Shown here: positions 40,479-52,130 of the stretch, piece by piece
Position numbering within the stretch: the first letter of the stretch is position 1
Layout: each line of letters begins with the position of its first letter
From: Saccharomyces paradoxus
Lineage: Eukaryota > Ascomycota > Saccharomycetes > Saccharomycetales > Saccharomycetaceae
Reading direction: 5' to 3'
Assembly: GCF_002079055.1 (NCBI RefSeq)
Contig: NC_047488.1
Span: 186,001 to 250,000 of the forward strand
Length of the DNA stretch: 64,000 bases
Translations under genes and position numbers: made by a program
The notes under the pieces: generated by a model
What the model was told of the DNA's origin: nothing
Database searches by the model: none
Seen by the model: only the letters and a program-made list of their open reading frames with translations

Positions 40479-40784
40479 ACGGCATATAGACTGACGGTGA
40501 AAAGAATGACCACTAAAATCTTTTCACCATTAATCTTTTCACCATTTTATTTATGTAACAAACCCATTATCGCTCATTGGGAGCTGTAAATATTAATACT
40601 CAATGTTTATGTATATTGCTCACACAGGGCCTTTTTTTTAAGAGGGAGAACTAGTTGTATAATTGTATACTTTATAAAAAAGTATTTTGCTCTTTTACGA
40701 ACTTCTGCACTTGTTCCTTTCATGCTACCAAAAACAGATAATTTTCTTCAACTAAACGTTTCACCTGTTTTGCCGAAACAACAA
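40479..40784. other. Convergent 3' region SCT1 / LAA2
   Basis: These 306 bases lie between converging genes. They contain a perfect 15-base tandem duplication (listed separately) and a T8 run near 40632. No gene is seen. Confidence 0.5.
40517..40546 (+). repeat. Tandem duplication of a 15-base unit
   Basis: AATCTTTTCACCATT occurs twice with no gap (40517-40531 and 40532-40546). A perfect duplication in a 3' region points to a recent slippage event. Confidence 0.85.
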
Positions 40785-41627
40785 TCAGTACCCTACCCAG
40801 CTGAACCTTTTCTTTTTGCTTCGCTTTTTGTTATAAAGTGCAATTTCGTCTCTCTGCAGTCTTTGGGTATGTCCTGTCAAATTTGTCACTACATTTTCGA
40901 AAGTTGTCTTATCCTTTAGGAGATCTCGCTGTTTTTTCTTCAGTGTTCTTGATTTACTTACAAGAAAGTCAATGGATTGACACACCGTATCATGGTATTG
41001 GCGTAAAGATTCTTCATCCATATCAGTAAAATCGGCCGTAAGCAATTGCGGTATATGCTGCTCTTGTTCAAGCTCCTCTTCCCTTTGAAGGGATTTTAAA
41101 GTCATTGGTGGCGTATAGTCAATTTTGAAATTATCCCTCAGGAAGAGGCCAGTAGCTGTTTGCTCATTTTTCTCTACCGTATAGCATATCCTTTTGAACA
41201 ATTCGTCATTCAGTGGCTCTTCCTCCCTCTTTCCACCAGCACCCGCAGAATCATCATCATCTGATAATCTCAAAATATGTAGCAAGTTTCTCCGTATATG
41301 AGATTTATTCCATATGAATGGCTGTAACACAGGATCTAATTGTACGAGTTGTTCATAAATGACATGGGGTCGTTCATCTTCAATCAGTTTACTCAGCTTG
41401 AAACAGTCATTTTCTATCGTTCCCCCCTCCAAAATAAATTCTCCGTTTGGTAGTATCTTATTTAAACAATTCTCTACTACAGATTCGGAAGACATCGCTA
41501 AAGTAGAATCCTGGTTATAGAGGTCATTTTCCACTGAGGCATCTGAAAAATTTCCGAAATCATCACTAGAGTCATTTGCAGCATCTGGCGCATTTACAGT
41601 AGGTTCTATCTGATCTATATCACTCAT
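40785..41627 (-). CDS. LAA2: Laa2, clathrin/AP-1 accessory protein, YBL010C orthologue
   Basis: The 280-residue product matches YBL010C, shown to be Laa2, which links the large protein Laa1 to the AP-1 adaptor on clathrin-coated vesicles at the trans-Golgi and endosomes. The N-terminus is acidic and disordered and contains DDFGNFSDAS near residues 22-31. This is an acidic-phenylalanine motif of the type that binds adaptor gamma-ear domains, which supports the assignment. The middle (about 48-150) is mixed helical. The C-terminal third is charged and likely coiled-coil (about 195-265) with a basic end (NKKRSKKKRFSW). There are no membrane spans or enzymatic motifs. It is divergent from ALK2 with 244 bases between starts. 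Confidence 0.88.
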   Translation of the reverse strand: MSDIDQIEPTVNAPDAANDSSDDFGNFSDASVENDLYNQDSTLAMSSESVVENCLNKILPNGEFILEGGTIENDCFKLSKLIEDERPHVIYEQLVQLDPVLQPFIWNKSHIRRNLLHILRLSDDDDSAGAGGKREEEPLNDELFKRICYTVEKNEQTATGLFLRDNFKIDYTPPMTLKSLQREEELEQEQHIPQLLTADFTDMDEESLRQYHDTVCQSIDFLVSKSRTLKKKQRDLLKDKTTFENVVTNLTGHTQRLQRDEIALYNKKRSKKKRFSWVGY

Positions 41628-41871
41628 TTGCTTGCTTTGAAAGAGGTGCCTTCTTCTTTCTTGCTACACCTTAAATTCTCGTTGGTATGATACGCCTAAC
41701 CGTTTTTTTTTTGAGTTCTGATAGCAATTCGCGAAACTTTTTTGTAATCTCTTCTCTTCTTGAAAAGCGGAAATAGTAAACAATAACTTAAAGCCTATTG
41801 ATCTCAATTTATTCGGTAGTACTAAGAACATTTCAATAAGCACACATATATACGCTGTTTGTATTTAGAAA

Positions 41872-43899
41872 ATGAATTTTGATGCTGTTGCAGATCAGCA
41901 GATGGCTGACAGAAGGTATTTTGCTCTCGAAGTAGCAGAGAGTGATGATGCCGATAGCTCATTGAACTCTTCATCCATGGGAAGCCCCGCAGTGGATGCA
42001 GGAAGAAAGGTTTACAAAATTGCTTCGTATAAGAATTCGGTAGAAGATGAGAGTCAATCTTTGTTCACTTCTTCGGATTCTCCAACATCAAAAACAAGGC
42101 CTGCAGTTAAAACCATCGAAAACGATGATAACTATGGTAAAAGATCTTCTACAGGTTCATCACTCAAGCAACTCTTCAACAAAATTGATATCAATGATAC
42201 TACCCACTCTTCAAATAAAGAAAATGTATCTCAGTCGCCGCTATCGGAAAGTAGACTACTCTCTCCTTCTAAAAGGTTGTCGAAGCAAGGTTATACAAAG
42301 TTAACAAATTCCAAGTTTCGTACACCTTTGAGGCCCATTTCAAACCAATCAACTTTGTCAAGAGATGGAGCGGTTAAAGATTTTGGTTCACTTAAGTTTC
42401 GGAGTGGTGGTGACTCTAAACGCTTGAGTGACAAGAGGACAAGTTCCCATGTTCATTCATCCAGCGTGAACTCGGTTAATTCCTTCACTTCTACCACCTC
42501 TTCTTCGAAGTGGAAGTTCTGGAAAAACGATAACCTATTGTCAAGATCATTATCTTCCAGATCTGTAGACCAAGCCCCGAACTTTGTGGAGCCAAAACCA
42601 ATCAATCAGTTACAAAAGAAATCTTCAATTTCAAGTTTTCACAATTCTATTTTTGGTGGTAGCAAACACACAGGCAAGAAGAGGGATTCTGGATTTATTA
42701 TGCCTGACCATCAGAGCACGAAGGAATTAAACCATAAACATACATCGTCAAACCTTTCCTTTAGAAGCTTGAAGCATAAAACGTCACATTCTTCACTAAA
42801 TAAGCTCAAGATAAGGCGTAAAGGAAATACACAAGAACTGGATCGTCAAGTTAAACAAACCTGTCAGATATCATTGCCTATTCCAGACCAAGTGTCAAAG
42901 GACAAGATTCAGTTGAAATTGAAAAATTCAACATCATTGGCATCCCTATCTTCAGAAGTTACTCCTATAAACACTTTAGACTACAATGATTCGATTTTGC
43001 AACAAATATTGCAACTTTGTGATGTAGAATATATTTTACATGATTTATGCGAAGCCCAATCATTAGGCTTGTTTGCGTTGGATGCTAGGTCAATTCAGTT
43101 GTCTTGTAATTTTTGGCAAACTTATCATAGCGATATGCAGACTTCAGTCATTTGCAAGAAAATATGCCTAGGTGCCCTAAGTGATTTGACTACTTCAAAC
43201 TTAATATCCCTACATGAGTTAAAATCACTACGTTTTTTACAAGGGACTAGTGGTGTCGCCAATTTACTGCAAGCTTATGTTATGCCCTCAAATAAAAGTA
43301 GAGATGACCAAGACTTGATATTATACTTATTTTTCAAAGACCATGGAACTCCTCTGTCTAGATGCTCTAATATTGATCACCGTCAAGCATTGTCTATTTT
43401 CTGGCAGTGCAGCAGTATTCTATATGTTGCTGAATCGAAATTCCAGTTCGAACATAGGAATCTGACTTTAGACCATATTTTGATAGATTCCAAGGGGAAT
43501 GTTACTTTGATTGATCTGAAGTGCTGTCGTTTCTTAAGTATGGACATCAATAAATCTTTCTATACAAGATTAGACCACCATTATTTCTTTCAAGGGAGAG
43601 GAACCTTACAGTTCGAGATATATGAACTGATGAGGAGTTTGCTGCCTCAACCGGTATCCTGGGGTACATTTGAACCAAGAACAAATTTATTATGGTTATA
43701 TTACCTAAGCACCAGCTTGCTAACAATGACCAAAAAGACCGTGCGTACGGGCACTCTTAATCAGGAAGAAAGTATCTTGATCAAGTTGACGCACTTACTC
43801 GATCCTGCTCGTAAACAATTCAAGACAATTTTCAAAAAGGAACTGTCCATAAGAACTTGCGGTGATTTGCTATCTTTAAAACAAGAAATAATGCAGTAA
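41872..43899 (+). CDS. ALK2: Alk2, haspin-like protein kinase
   Basis: Alk2 is a haspin-family kinase that acts in mitosis and is cell-cycle regulated and degraded. The 675-residue product has a long disordered Ser/Lys-rich N-terminal half with a KEN degradation box at residues 116-118 (SNKENVSQ). The C-terminal kinase-like domain starts near residue 365. Recognisable parts are FEHRNLTLDHILID (the divergent catalytic loop region, about residues 526-539) and VTLIDLKCCRFLSMD (the DFG-equivalent region). The usual HRD and DFG motifs are altered, as is normal for haspins. Its paralogue is ALK1. The length is within a residue of the S. cerevisiae protein. Confidence 0.93.
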   Translation: MNFDAVADQQMADRRYFALEVAESDDADSSLNSSSMGSPAVDAGRKVYKIASYKNSVEDESQSLFTSSDSPTSKTRPAVKTIENDDNYGKRSSTGSSLKQLFNKIDINDTTHSSNKENVSQSPLSESRLLSPSKRLSKQGYTKLTNSKFRTPLRPISNQSTLSRDGAVKDFGSLKFRSGGDSKRLSDKRTSSHVHSSSVNSVNSFTSTTSSSKWKFWKNDNLLSRSLSSRSVDQAPNFVEPKPINQLQKKSSISSFHNSIFGGSKHTGKKRDSGFIMPDHQSTKELNHKHTSSNLSFRSLKHKTSHSSLNKLKIRRKGNTQELDRQVKQTCQISLPIPDQVSKDKIQLKLKNSTSLASLSSEVTPINTLDYNDSILQQILQLCDVEYILHDLCEAQSLGLFALDARSIQLSCNFWQTYHSDMQTSVICKKICLGALSDLTTSNLISLHELKSLRFLQGTSGVANLLQAYVMPSNKSRDDQDLILYLFFKDHGTPLSRCSNIDHRQALSIFWQCSSILYVAESKFQFEHRNLTLDHILIDSKGNVTLIDLKCCRFLSMDINKSFYTRLDHHYFFQGRGTLQFEIYELMRSLLPQPVSWGTFEPRTNLLWLYYLSTSLLTMTKKTVRTGTLNQEESILIKLTHLLDPARKQFKTIFKKELSIRTCGDLLSLKQEIMQ

Positions 43900-46847
<2,948 letters not shown>

Positions 46848-47299
46848 TGAACTTCTATATTTTACCCTTTTGGACTGGTTTTCCTTCCAAAATTACATCT
46901 AACTTTATTAATATCATTGTAATCTTCGCATTATTTATGCCGTTACTATCTGAAACGATCTTGTTCAAACAAATGGGCACCTGCGAAGCTTTCTCAAGTC
47001 ACGAATCAGAAGCATTCTAGCTTCAGTTGACCATTAGCGGAATCAAAGTGAGTACGTGCCTTCTCTCGTCCAGTAATAGTAAATCGTTAGGCTCATCTTC
47101 ACCATTTCAACATTGGTACAATAATAAAAGATCATCGAGATTGGGGACGATTATATTAAAATTAGTAAAATACATATATAACTACTTTATAAAAAGGGGG
47201 GAATTTCCATTCTCGCGTTTATAAGCACAGATTTGTACGAAACTATCTCTTGTAGCTTACTTTTATTATTAACCTTTGAGATTCTTACAGTACGGTAAT
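46848..47299. other. Convergent 3' region HIR1 / SLA1
   Basis: These 452 AT-rich bases lie between converging genes. TACATATATAAC near 47169-47180 and TTATATTAAAATTAG near 47151 fit polyadenylation elements. No gene is seen. Confidence 0.45.
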
Positions 47300-50200
47300 C
47301 TAGAATCCAAAGGGATTTGATGCAGTAGCATTGAATATGTTGGCTTGCCTCGATTGTTGAGGCCCATTACCAAACCCAAATCCAGTAGGTTGGTTCTGTA
47401 ATGCTTGTTGTTGTGGTTGTTGCATAGCGCCCCCGGTGTTAAAAGTGCTCATCATTTGAGGTTGTTGCATGCCGCCGGCGTTGAAAGTGTTCGTCATTTG
47501 TGGTTGTTGCATAGCACCACCAGTATTGAAAGTAGTCATCATTTGTGGTTGTTGCATAGCACTACCAGTATTGAAAGTAGTCATCATTTGTGGTTGTTGC
47601 ATGGCACCACCAGTATTGAAAGAAGTCGTTGTTTGTGGTTGTGGTTGTTGAAAAACACCACCTGTATTGAAAGCATTCATGGCTCCACCAGTGAACTGGT
47701 TCTGGTTTAATGGTGCAATACCTCCGGTTTTTTGTAGAGTTAAACCGAATTGGGATTGTGGCCGGAATCCTCCAGTGTTTTGGGGTTGAGCGTTGAACGA
47801 AGTCTGTGAAATCGTGGCACTGCCAGTATTGAATGTATTCAAAGCACCACCAGTCCTTTGTAAGGGCATCATTGCTCCCCCGGTAATTTGTGGCAGATCA
47901 TTGAAAGATGTTTGAGGCATCATTACGCTGCCTGTATTTTGAGGTTGGGCCATCATTCCGCTACCTGTTAGTTGTTGTGAAACTTGTTGTGAAACTTGTT
48001 GTGAAACTCCAAACGATGTTTGTGGAATCATAGCGCCACCTGTTCTTTGTAAAGCTGGCATTGAGATGCCAGTATTAGCTGAGATTAATCCATTAGCAGT
48101 TTTTTGCACAGGTAGTATTGAACCTGTTGGAAGCTGTTGTTGTGCCTGAATATTGAATGAAGTTTGCGGGAATTGCGCACCTCCCGTGGTAGCAATTGGT
48201 ATTAAGCCACCCCCCGTTTTCTGCAGAGGTAAGACGGTAGGTGCTGCGCCAAATGTAGTCTGTGGCATCATAGCGCCGCCGGTGTTAGAAATGGGAATTA
48301 ACCCATTACCTGTCTTTTGAACAGGCAGGATGCCACCAGTAGCCTGTGATTGCATACCAAAAGTTGTTTGTGGTACGACAAAGCCGCCGGTTCTCTGCAT
48401 AGGTAGCATAGCACCCCCAGTAATCATTGGCATCATCACAAAACCAGTAGATAAAGGTAAGATGTTGTTACCACCAGTCTTGAATGGATCCAACGGAGCG
48501 GGAGCGGACGAAGCTGGAGCGGCAGAAACAGTGGCGCCACCAGTTTTCACAGGTTCCAAATCTTTTAAGTTTGGTTCAGGTGTCGTGGTAGCGGTTTTTT
48601 TAGGTTCTAGGGGCTGTAAGTCTAACAAATCCTGCATGGAACCAGTAAATTCTGATTTCTTAGAAAGTAAGTTAGATTCGGACTTAGAAGCCGGTTTAAC
48701 AGTCCAAGCATCATCAGTCTCAGCTGATGTGGAAGGAGCTGTCTGAGCAGGACTTGTTGTTTGTGGCAACAATTGCTGAGGTAATGAGGTTTCTGGACTT
48801 GCAGCAGCTTTCAATGAACCATCAGGTTGTGAAAACATGTTCCCAGTGGCATTTGTAGGAATTGTTGCATTATTTTCCCTTCCAAATTTCTTATCAAGGT
48901 GTTTCATTACTCTAACAATATCACCTTCGCGCAGACCCAAAGTCCTTAACATTGAATTATTGATGTCAGGCATCATATCTTCAGTGAGCTGCTCTCTATC
49001 AAAATTTATTGTGTATCTTTGACAATTACTAACATCCACGCCGCAATTCAAGAAGAATTCGAACCAGTCATATTTGTTACCGGGGTTGTTGCTACTGTTT
49101 TCTGCTGGTGGTGCGGACATCGTATTTGAAACGGAAGCGGTAGAAGTTGGTCTTGGTGGTTTTATAGGAGGCAATTCCTTTTCTTGCAACTTTGATCTTT
49201 CTTCATCTAAGAGCTCTCTAGCTTTCTTCAATTCATATAATTCACGTTCTTTCAGTCTTCTATCACGTTCTTTTTCCTCTTGCTCCTTCAATCTCCTTCT
49301 TCTTTCTCTTTCAGAGTCTCTTGAATCAGTGCCACGGGAAGAAGTCCCATCATTAGCCTTAAATTTCTCTAAGGAAAAGCCTGTAATTTTCTCCACATAC
49401 GCCAAATCTTCATTAGATAGTTTATCAGCGGCGACAGCAATCTTGACACCATTAGCCTTGTGTAAATGAATTTTACCCTTAGCACATCCAATGAATTCTG
49501 CATCCACTTTGAAAGTACCACTTCTATCAACCCATAAACGCGATTTCTTTGGATTGGGGAAGTCTTTGGCCGCCGAAGAGTTTTTCCTGTGAGAGGACAA
49601 TGAACTTTTTCTTGACCTCTTACCGGCAGCAGTAGTAGCAACATCGTCTTGCAATTCATCATCTTTCCAACTGGCATTGGCGTTGGATTTAGACCTCGAT
49701 CTAGATCTCGACCTAGATGGAGATTTCGTGAAATTTTTCTTGATGGACTTGATGATACCGCTTGCCGTCGATTCAGTATGTTTTTTGTCACGAACAGGCT
49801 CAATAAACTGTGCGGGAACGAGACCGCTTTTCCCTGAATCAACCAGTTGACACATCCACCAGTCCTTAGATTTTTTATCATCTAGGATGTAAACTTTGTC
49901 GCCTGACTTTATGGTCAATTCGTCCTGTGATTCAGCCATGAAGTCATATTGCACAATACCTCTCTTTTTGGATTTGGAAGCCATTTCAACTTCTTTCAAC
50001 CCGGGATCGCGGGAAGCACCTTTATATTCACCAATAATATTCATGATCTCTTCACACGTAGTGGTGTTACCGGTGTGCAATTCAAGACTTCTATATGGGT
50101 CAACAAATTCTAAGAACATGTGTTTCTTTTCGTTATCGTAAGAGACCAGTTTATCAATTGACCATTCATGAGGAGCTCCCTTTTGGGGTATGAAGTTTAT

Positions 50201-51025
50201 TTTGTTGTTACCGATTGATAGCTTGGCCTTTTTCTTTTTCCTACCTTCGATTTCGGTGACGTTCCAAGAGTGATACTCTGTGTTGTATTCGTGGTTTCCA
50301 ATGCTGTTGCTGTTGTAATAGTAATCATCCTCTTCTTCGTCATTATCGTTATCGCCGTATGATAGTCTTGTACGAGATCGAGAACCCATAGCGGTAGCAT
50401 CAGTAGTTTCGGTGGTAGCCGTTGGTCTTGCAGGCATAGCAGGAGGAGGTCCCTCTTCATCTTCATCTGGAACTTGGTCCTCCTTACTTTGCACCATGCG
50501 CGCTCTATCATTATGTTGAGGAGGTGGCAAAAAGCTGGTAGGTAGTACAGCACCAGAAGTAGGAACGGCTGCAGTAGTAGCTGCAGGAATTTCGGCGGCA
50601 GCCGGGGCCTGTTCCTGCTTAGGAGTGGACCCATTATCTGGTTCAACGTAGTTACCTGGAATGAAGCCGAATTCGTTAGAAACGGTAGATTTAACCAACA
50701 GCCAGTCAGCATCTTTGTCATCGAATACTTCAAAAACGTCATTTTCGTGAAAGGTTAATTCTTCATCACCATTTTGCACCTGTTCGTAATCATAAATGGC
50801 TCTTACCTTTTTCAAAACGGGAGCTTCTTCAATGTAAGTGGAAGGCACTAGGCCTACAGGTTCTTCGCTATCGGAACCAATGACTCTTTTCTTTACTGTC
50901 CACCAATCATCAATATCTGACTTCTGTAGTAGGTACAACAGATCGTCTTCTTGGATGGCCAGTTCTTCTGGTGTCTGCGGCTCATAGGCATAGATGGCCC
51001 TATAGATGCCCAGAAACACGGTCAT
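47300..51025 (-). CDS. SLA1: Sla1, endocytic adaptor and actin regulator
   Basis: Sla1 links cargo, clathrin and the actin machinery at cortical patches; it binds Las17 and Pan1/End3 and recognises the NPFxD endocytic signal. The 1241-residue product has SH3-1 (about 5-68), SH3-2 (72-130) and SH3-3 (350-412), all with WW and the ALYDY-like IYAYE, IYDYE and VQYDF motifs. SHD1 (about 495-555, the NPFxD-binding domain) and a highly charged coiled-coil segment (570-620) come next. SHD2 is a SAM-like domain near 650-715. The last 370 residues are imperfect repeats with LxxQxTG and TGGAMxPQ cores, targets of the Prk1/Ark1 kinases. The end is SNPFGF. The repeat number probably accounts for the slightly shorter length than S288C. 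Confidence 0.96.
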   Translation of the reverse strand: MTVFLGIYRAIYAYEPQTPEELAIQEDDLLYLLQKSDIDDWWTVKKRVIGSDSEEPVGLVPSTYIEEAPVLKKVRAIYDYEQVQNGDEELTFHENDVFEVFDDKDADWLLVKSTVSNEFGFIPGNYVEPDNGSTPKQEQAPAAAEIPAATTAAVPTSGAVLPTSFLPPPQHNDRARMVQSKEDQVPDEDEEGPPPAMPARPTATTETTDATAMGSRSRTRLSYGDNDNDEEEDDYYYNSNSIGNHEYNTEYHSWNVTEIEGRKKKKAKLSIGNNKINFIPQKGAPHEWSIDKLVSYDNEKKHMFLEFVDPYRSLELHTGNTTTCEEIMNIIGEYKGASRDPGLKEVEMASKSKKRGIVQYDFMAESQDELTIKSGDKVYILDDKKSKDWWMCQLVDSGKSGLVPAQFIEPVRDKKHTESTASGIIKSIKKNFTKSPSRSRSRSRSKSNANASWKDDELQDDVATTAAGKRSRKSSLSSHRKNSSAAKDFPNPKKSRLWVDRSGTFKVDAEFIGCAKGKIHLHKANGVKIAVAADKLSNEDLAYVEKITGFSLEKFKANDGTSSRGTDSRDSERERRRRLKEQEEKERDRRLKERELYELKKARELLDEERSKLQEKELPPIKPPRPTSTASVSNTMSAPPAENSSNNPGNKYDWFEFFLNCGVDVSNCQRYTINFDREQLTEDMMPDINNSMLRTLGLREGDIVRVMKHLDKKFGRENNATIPTNATGNMFSQPDGSLKAAASPETSLPQQLLPQTTSPAQTAPSTSAETDDAWTVKPASKSESNLLSKKSEFTGSMQDLLDLQPLEPKKTATTTPEPNLKDLEPVKTGGATVSAAPASSAPAPLDPFKTGGNNILPLSTGFVMMPMITGGAMLPMQRTGGFVVPQTTFGMQSQATGGILPVQKTGNGLIPISNTGGAMMPQTTFGAAPTVLPLQKTGGGLIPIATTGGAQFPQTSFNIQAQQQLPTGSILPVQKTANGLISANTGISMPALQRTGGAMIPQTSFGVSQQVSQQVSQQLTGSGMMAQPQNTGSVMMPQTSFNDLPQITGGAMMPLQRTGGALNTFNTGSATISQTSFNAQPQNTGGFRPQSQFGLTLQKTGGIAPLNQNQFTGGAMNAFNTGGVFQQPQPQTTTSFNTGGAMQQPQMMTTFNTGSAMQQPQMMTTFNTGGAMQQPQMTNTFNAGGMQQPQMMSTFNTGGAMQQPQQQALQNQPTGFGFGNGPQQSRQANIFNATASNPFGF
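47400..48480 (-). repeat. Coding minisatellite of SLA1 C-terminus
   Basis: Repeated units in the SLA1 coding strand encode TGGAMxxPQ and QxTG motifs. Near 47410-47640 the copies (codons for [14 protein letters not shown]) are close to identical at the nucleotide level, so this part can change copy number by slippage or recombination. Confidence 0.8.
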
Positions 51026-51246
51026 ACTCTAGCTCTTTTCTATATAACACACTCTGTCGCCTTGACTACGTTATACTGTCCCGTCTATTAGAACTGCAAT
51101 AGATATAGATAGTATATATGCGTTAAATATTCGTTCTTTTTCGTCTCATGTATCTCGATTTCGGTATGAGTGGAAGAAAGCCCCTTTTAGGAATCATCTC
51201 AGTCACTTTCTACGAATGTGCCTCTTAACTTCATTAACTAGCCGGT
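51026..51246. other. SLA1 promoter and LDB7 3' region
   Basis: The 221 bases hold a TATA-like GATAGTATATATG near 51108-51120, some 90 bases before the SLA1 ATG. No other feature is clear. Confidence 0.4.
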
Positions 51247-51789
51247 TTAGTCTACGCAAGCATGTTCTCTCAGTTGAGACCTTCTATGGGGGCCCATAAA
51301 TCGTGATTGACACCGTTTACATATTATCACTTTTCTTTTCCTTTTAAGTTCATTGCTCCTGGGGCTCTCTATGTGCGATTGGAAGGGTAGGGACAACTGG
51401 CCTGCGCCAGCAAGAAAAACGTCGTGCGTCTCTAGGGCAGCTTTACATTCTAACGTACGGTGGAAATGGTGCGAAAAGTCGACACTTGAGAGAGCCTCCA
51501 ACTGCTGGCGGGGCACATAGCTGCCCAGCAGCGAATGACCAACCTCATACTCTACCTGTGTCGCGTCAGCAAGCGAAACCTTACCACCTAGGTAACCGTG
51601 TACAGCTACTCTTTTGGGCTTGGATACCTTGGCTTTACTATTCTCATTGCCCTTGATGCCTTTGTTGGTAACATCAGATTGCTGCGTAAGTTGTTGCAGC
51701 TCCGCTGCACTGAACACTACTTGCGATGATTTTTCTAGTGCAGAAAGCCCTGCGAGCACTTCATAGTATCCCATATTGGTTCCACTCAT
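51247..51789 (-). CDS. LDB7: Ldb7, RSC chromatin-remodelling complex subunit
   Basis: Ldb7 is a small subunit of the RSC remodeller, in the module with Npl6, Htl1 and Rsc3/Rsc30. The 180-residue product matches S. cerevisiae in length and starts MSGTNMGYYEVLAGLSALEK. There are no enzymatic motifs. The C-terminus (about residues 155-180) contains ICKRCQSRFMGPHRRSQLREHACVD, where a Cys-x2-Cys pair followed by His and His-x-Cys could coordinate zinc; that is my inference from spacing. A Lys-rich stretch lies near residues 40-60. It is divergent from PDR3. Confidence 0.92.
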   Translation of the reverse strand: MSGTNMGYYEVLAGLSALEKSSQVVFSAAELQQLTQQSDVTNKGIKGNENSKAKVSKPKRVAVHGYLGGKVSLADATQVEYEVGHSLLGSYVPRQQLEALSSVDFSHHFHRTLECKAALETHDVFLAGAGQLSLPFQSHIESPRSNELKRKRKVIICKRCQSRFMGPHRRSQLREHACVD

Positions 51790-52130
51790 TCTCTGCTGTT
51801 CTTTGTATATACTACGTTCTGCCGTTTTTATGTAAAGCCATTATTTCCACTACAAGTATATTTCAATTTTCATTTTCTTCCAGAATAGCAAGCGCTGCCC
51901 TACTTTCCGCGGATCCGCCTCCTCTGCCGTTCGGACTTTCCGCGGAATAATAACTACACTATCATTATGAGTCTTAGAATGAGAATATGTAGATACACTT
52001 ATAGAAAGTTATAAATATATATGTATGTATTCCTTGCATTTGTGGCTCTGGTAGTCTTTCAAAGCAACCATAGGCCTTAGGTGATAACTGCATCAGCAGT
52101 TTTATTATTTTTTCTTACTGCGTGACCGCA
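51790..52130. promoter_or_regulatory. Divergent promoter region LDB7 / PDR3
   Basis: The 341 bases are shared by LDB7 and PDR3. Two PDREs (listed separately) control PDR3. ATAAATATATATGTATGTAT at 52011-52030, about 100 bases before the PDR3 ATG, is a TATA-type element. Confidence 0.6.
51906..51946 (+). promoter_or_regulatory. Two pleiotropic drug response elements (PDRE)
   Basis: TCCGCGGA occurs exactly at 51906-51913 and again at 51939-51946, 33 bases apart, some 185-225 bases before the PDR3 ATG. This palindrome is the binding site for Pdr1 and Pdr3. PDR3 is known to activate itself through two such sites, and both are intact here. Confidence 0.9.

Noticed and set aside
52122-52130. Upstream extension of PDR3 by three codons (GTG ACC GCA)
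   Set aside because: Yeast starts at AUG; the first in-frame ATG is at 52131 and matches the known N-terminus.
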